A model generated the notes under the pieces. That model worked only from the letters and a program-made list of their open reading frames with translations, was not told the origin of the DNA and ran no database searches. The position numbers and the translations under genes are program-made. A stretch of 64,000 bases of DNA from Rhinopomastus cyanomelas (lineage: Eukaryota; Chordata; Aves; Bucerotiformes; Rhinopomastidae): assembly GCA_013400115.1 (NCBI GenBank), contig VXBP01005070.1, forward strand, positions 115,393 through 179,392, in the 5' to 3' direction. Positions 61,046 to 64,000 of this stretch are shown piece after piece; position 1 is the stretch's first letter; the number at the start of each line of letters is the position of its first letter.

Positions 61046-61395
61046 GACCTTATTGCTGTCTACAACTACCTGAGGGGTGGTTGTGGCCAGGAGGAGGTTG
61101 CTCTCTTCTCTCAGGCAGCCAGCACCAGAACAAGAGGACACAGCCTCAAGCTGCGCCAGGGGAAATTTAGGCTTGAGGTGAGGAGAAAGTTCTTCACTGA
61201 GAGAGTCATTGGCCGCTGGAATGGCCTGCCCAGGGAGGTGGTGGACTCGCCGACTCTGGAGCTGTTCAAGGCAGGATTGGGCGTGGCACTTGGTGCCATG
61301 GTCTAGTCTTGAGCTCTGTGGTAACAGGTTGGACTTGATGATCTGTCAGGTCTCTTCCAACCTTGGTAACACTGTGATACTGTGATACTGTGATT
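61046..61395 (+). mobile_element. Young CR1 3' fragment with ACTGTGAT tail
   Basis: Starts GACCTTATTGCTGTCTACAA and keeps an intact reading frame to the ORF2 stop (TERVIGRWNGLPREVVDSPT... LGVALGAMV, stop at about 61306). The 3' UTR and a tail of four ACTGTGAT-like units follow. Lack of disruptions makes it the youngest-looking CR1 here. Confidence 0.95.
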
Positions 61396-61540
61396 GTCAA
61401 AATGACCAGAAAGTAATTTCTTACACTGTAATCTAGCAACGTCAAGAATTGTTTTTTATTTAAGAGTAATTTTGACTCTAATTGGACAGGCACAAGTCAG
61501 GTGTGTTTGTTGATGCATTTAGCAACTATTGTTGCTGGAA

Positions 61541-61565
61541 CAATGCATACCCAGGGTATGCATTG
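61541..61565. repeat. Perfect 12-bp inverted repeat with 1-nt centre
   Basis: CAATGCATACCC, a single A at 61553, then GGGTATGCATTG: a 25-nt near-palindrome. A second, shorter inverted repeat (AGCAAC-TATT-GTTGCT) lies about 10 bases upstream. No function is evident. Confidence 0.9.
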
Positions 61566-62086
61566 GTACCAAAAGGAGGTCTCAGGAAGACTAGGAAGAC
61601 CCACCTGGGCTGTGTGACAGAGGCAGTGGTCTCCTCTCTGCTGTCACTTTTCTAAAATGCTCACTGCCATCCAGCTCTGCAACAGATCTTCAAAGAGATA
61701 ATGTCAGTAGCACAGCAGAAGGCACTGAAGTTTAGTCAGTTGGGTAGTTCTGAGTGGCTTATACAAACTAGCCATTGACAAGCAGGCAGAGCTACTGGAA
61801 GACCATTGCACCAGTGGGAAATGTTAAGACATAATGGTAGACATAGCTAGTGGCTGTTGGTAGATGTTTCACCACAGCGCTCTGAAGCAGAAAAAATTAT
61901 AAGCTAAATTTGTTTCAGGAGCATGACCTTCTCAGACAATGCAAGAGGAATGAACTGAAATTAATTTTCAGGTTCTGTGTTTTAGGTGCACACTGTGCCT
62001 TAGAGATTTGCAGAGAGGAAGGAAAGATAATTCTGGCTGTAAACTCATTTAAGTCACCCTAAAACTCAATTATACCCATGAATTTT

Positions 62087-62819
62087 TGTCGTGGGTTAAT
62101 TCCTGACCCCTGACTTGACATGACAGCTTAGTGAACCAACCAGATCCTGTCATGTGATCAGTGTGAGACCCGATGTATATCTCTTCTTGTGGCAATACAA
62201 ACAACATGTTCAAGGGCTGAACTTCCTTCAGTGCTGAAGACAGCGTCCTGAGCTGCTGCTGCTTGACTCTTCCTTCTTGCCAACTGGTTTTGGTTAAAAG
62301 ATTATCTCTTTTCATCTTTCTTCTTCTTTCCATCATTTCTGATGAAGTCTCAGCATAATTTTATCCACACTTCCTTTTTCTTTTTCTTTTGTTGTCTTTT
62401 TATTTCTTTTTCCCTTCTGCCTTGGTCCATTATAGCTGCTGCCCTTATTGTATTTGTGTAAAATTCTCCTTCCCACACAGTTGGCGTTTGTGGCTTGTAA
62501 GGGGATTCTGTGTAGGAAAACCCTGTATCCATTTCTTTTCTTTTCCCTTTGGTGGTTTAAGTGCCTGCCAGTGGAAGTGGGGGTGAAAATCCTTTGTTAG
62601 TTTTCGTGTGGTTCCAAGCAGCCACTGGAGAATCACGGACAAGCTGGGGGGGGACGAGTGGATCCATTCACCTCCAAATTACAGAGGTTTTTTTTTAATT
62701 CTCTTTTTTCCTAACAATTATTCTTATTTTTTAATAAAACTTGTTATTGTTTTTCTTTAGGATAAATGTGTCCTTGGTTTTTGTGTGTTTGAAGAATTTA
62801 GGAAATCAAAACTGGGACA
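62087..62819 (+). mobile_element. Probable ERV solo LTR
   Basis: The segment starts TGTCGTGGGTTAATTCC and ends AAACTGGGACA, with complementary TGTC/GACA termini as in avian ERV LTRs. An AATAAA at 62733-62738 lies about 80 bases before the end, where an LTR polyadenylation signal belongs, after a pyrimidine-rich stretch (62368-62420). The flanks ATTTT and ATTTG could be a decayed 5-bp target duplication. No internal viral sequence adjoins it. Confidence 0.5.
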
Positions 62820-63719
62820 ATTTGTTATTTAGTTTTTGAATGGTGAGGCTTTGATTGGAACACAGCAGCTCATTCAGTGGCAGCAACTTTGAGACATACC
62901 TTAAATACTTGGAATCAGAGTTACTTTTATGCTCTCAGGCTGAGATGGTGTTCTGACACAAGGCAACTAGCCTGACAAATTATAGTTTTTTGTGCAGGAA
63001 CCATGTGTGTGGTGTAGTTCATCATTCGTAGAAGCTGGCAAGGACAGCCTAAGACCCTTTCTGTTTATTCTTCAAGCAGTTGTTAACACAGACTTAAGGA
63101 TTCTGTGCACAACAATTACTTAAGTATTTCATCCTATTTCCACACCCATAGGAAATGAATAATACTCAAAGAATGAGGTGGCAGAACGGAAAGTATTAAA
63201 TGAAGACTGGTGCTGTTGGAGGAGATGGAGTAACTAGGTTGCTCAAAAGATGAATAAGAGGATGCAAAACCCCTTTATTGTGGGCTGTTAGTCCAGGGCC
63301 TGTCACTCTTTTCCTGATTAGTGTCTGCTGCCTTCTCATGCTCTTTACTGGATAGGAGTGCTGTTTTGCAGGGGTCAGGGTGTGGGATAACTTAAAAATT
63401 AAACTTAGCATTATTTGCACATTAAGGAAAGTTCTAAGCCTCTAGGGTAGAGTACAGCTGGAACACAAGGAATCTCGTCCTCTGATGGTTCTCCAGGCAA
63501 CTGGGTCTGCAAACCATGAGGGGTGAAGCAATACGAAGGTATTGTGGTCAACCTTGTGAGGAAATGTGCAGCCATGGCCAAGTCCTGTGATAAGATGTAC
63601 CGGATGGGAACGTACTGGTACTTTGAAGAAGATAATGTTGTACTCTTGCAACCCTGAGTCATCTTTCTGTCATCTTTTTCATGAATCACTAAATTTTACA
63701 TCAATCAGAAACAAAAACA

Positions 63720-64000
63720 TGTATGACTATGCCGAGAGAAGGGGCTGCACAACAGATCAATATGATCTAGCAGTCGTTTATTAACTAAATCCAAGCTCTT
63801 TTATACAGTTCTTAATGAGGTTCATACATATTGCAAAAGCCAAGCTCAAGATTGGTTAGGTTACACAACTCAGTTCCTTCCCTCACCTGATCGGACGGCC
63901 CCTCCAGCTTTCCCAAACATGGCCCCATTCTCTGATTCCCACAGTCTGGTTAACATTCCTCTATAATTAGTTTGCTTGCTTATCATCCTTGCTGAGGCCT
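63720..64000 (-). mobile_element. Probable ERV LTR, cut by the window end
   Basis: On the minus strand a TATA box (63798-63805, TATAAAAG) is followed about 20 bases later by AATAAA (63777-63782), the compact LTR arrangement also seen at 2921-3394. The low-coordinate end near TGTATGACTATG would be the LTR 3' end. The rest lies beyond the window. Confidence 0.5.

Larger units (their letters stand above)
42860..64000. other. Gene-free region downstream of PSAT1
   Basis: No spliced gene, conserved protein or structural RNA is recognisable in these 21 kb. It holds the repeats listed separately. The stretches 42860-43970, 45000-46790, 47080-48360, 48775-50035, 51790-53145, 55035-56105 and 56215-61045 show nothing I can name beyond AT-rich non-coding DNA and the GC-rich patch at 45130-45310. 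In human, a long gene desert also follows PSAT1. Confidence 0.7.

Noticed and set aside
1..64000. CRISPR arrays, operons, riboswitches, tRNA or rRNA genes
   Set aside because: No regularly spaced direct repeats, bacterial gene organisation or cloverleaf sequence was seen; the window is vertebrate nuclear DNA.

Overview
The window looks like nuclear DNA from a bird. It holds two spliced vertebrate genes with GT-AG introns, and its interspersed repeats are almost all CR1 LINE fragments with the avian-type 3' tail (ATTCTATGATTCT-like octamer repeats), plus a few avian-style ERV LTRs. The CR1 load is high: about 25 fragments, several nested in one another. That would suit a CR1-rich lineage such as woodpeckers and relatives, but this is a guess and the species cannot be fixed from this window.

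Positions 1-18,320 hold the 3' half of CEP78 (centrosomal protein 78) on the + strand: eight exons encoding the last 395 residues, then a stop and polyadenylation signals. The 5' half lies to the left of the window. Positions 18,320-24,600 are a gene-free spacer with CR1 copies. A CpG island at about 24,640-25,120 carries the promoter and first exon of PSAT1 (phosphoserine aminotransferase 1), also + strand. All nine PSAT1 exons (24,905-40,845) are present and join in frame to 370 residues, the length of human PSAT1. The CEP78-PSAT1 head-to-tail order is the same as on human chromosome 9q21, which supports both calls. The PSAT1 3' UTR (to about 42,860) contains a 484-bp non-autonomous hAT transposon that resembles mammalian MER1/Charlie3.

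From 42,860 to 64,000 I see no protein-coding gene. This stretch holds CR1 fragments, a GC-rich minisatellite remnant, a probable solo LTR and a second LTR cut by the window end. One assembly gap (129 N, 6,714-6,842) sits inside a CR1 copy.

CEP78 and PSAT1 are not a functional unit. CEP78 acts at the centriole and in ciliogenesis; PSAT1 makes phosphoserine in the serine pathway. I found no new gene system. The points most worth checking are the MER1-like hAT element in the PSAT1 3' UTR, a consensus ATF4/C-EBP response element in PSAT1 intron 1, three same-orientation CTCF-like motifs in CEP78 introns, and two CR1 copies truncated at the identical nucleotide.
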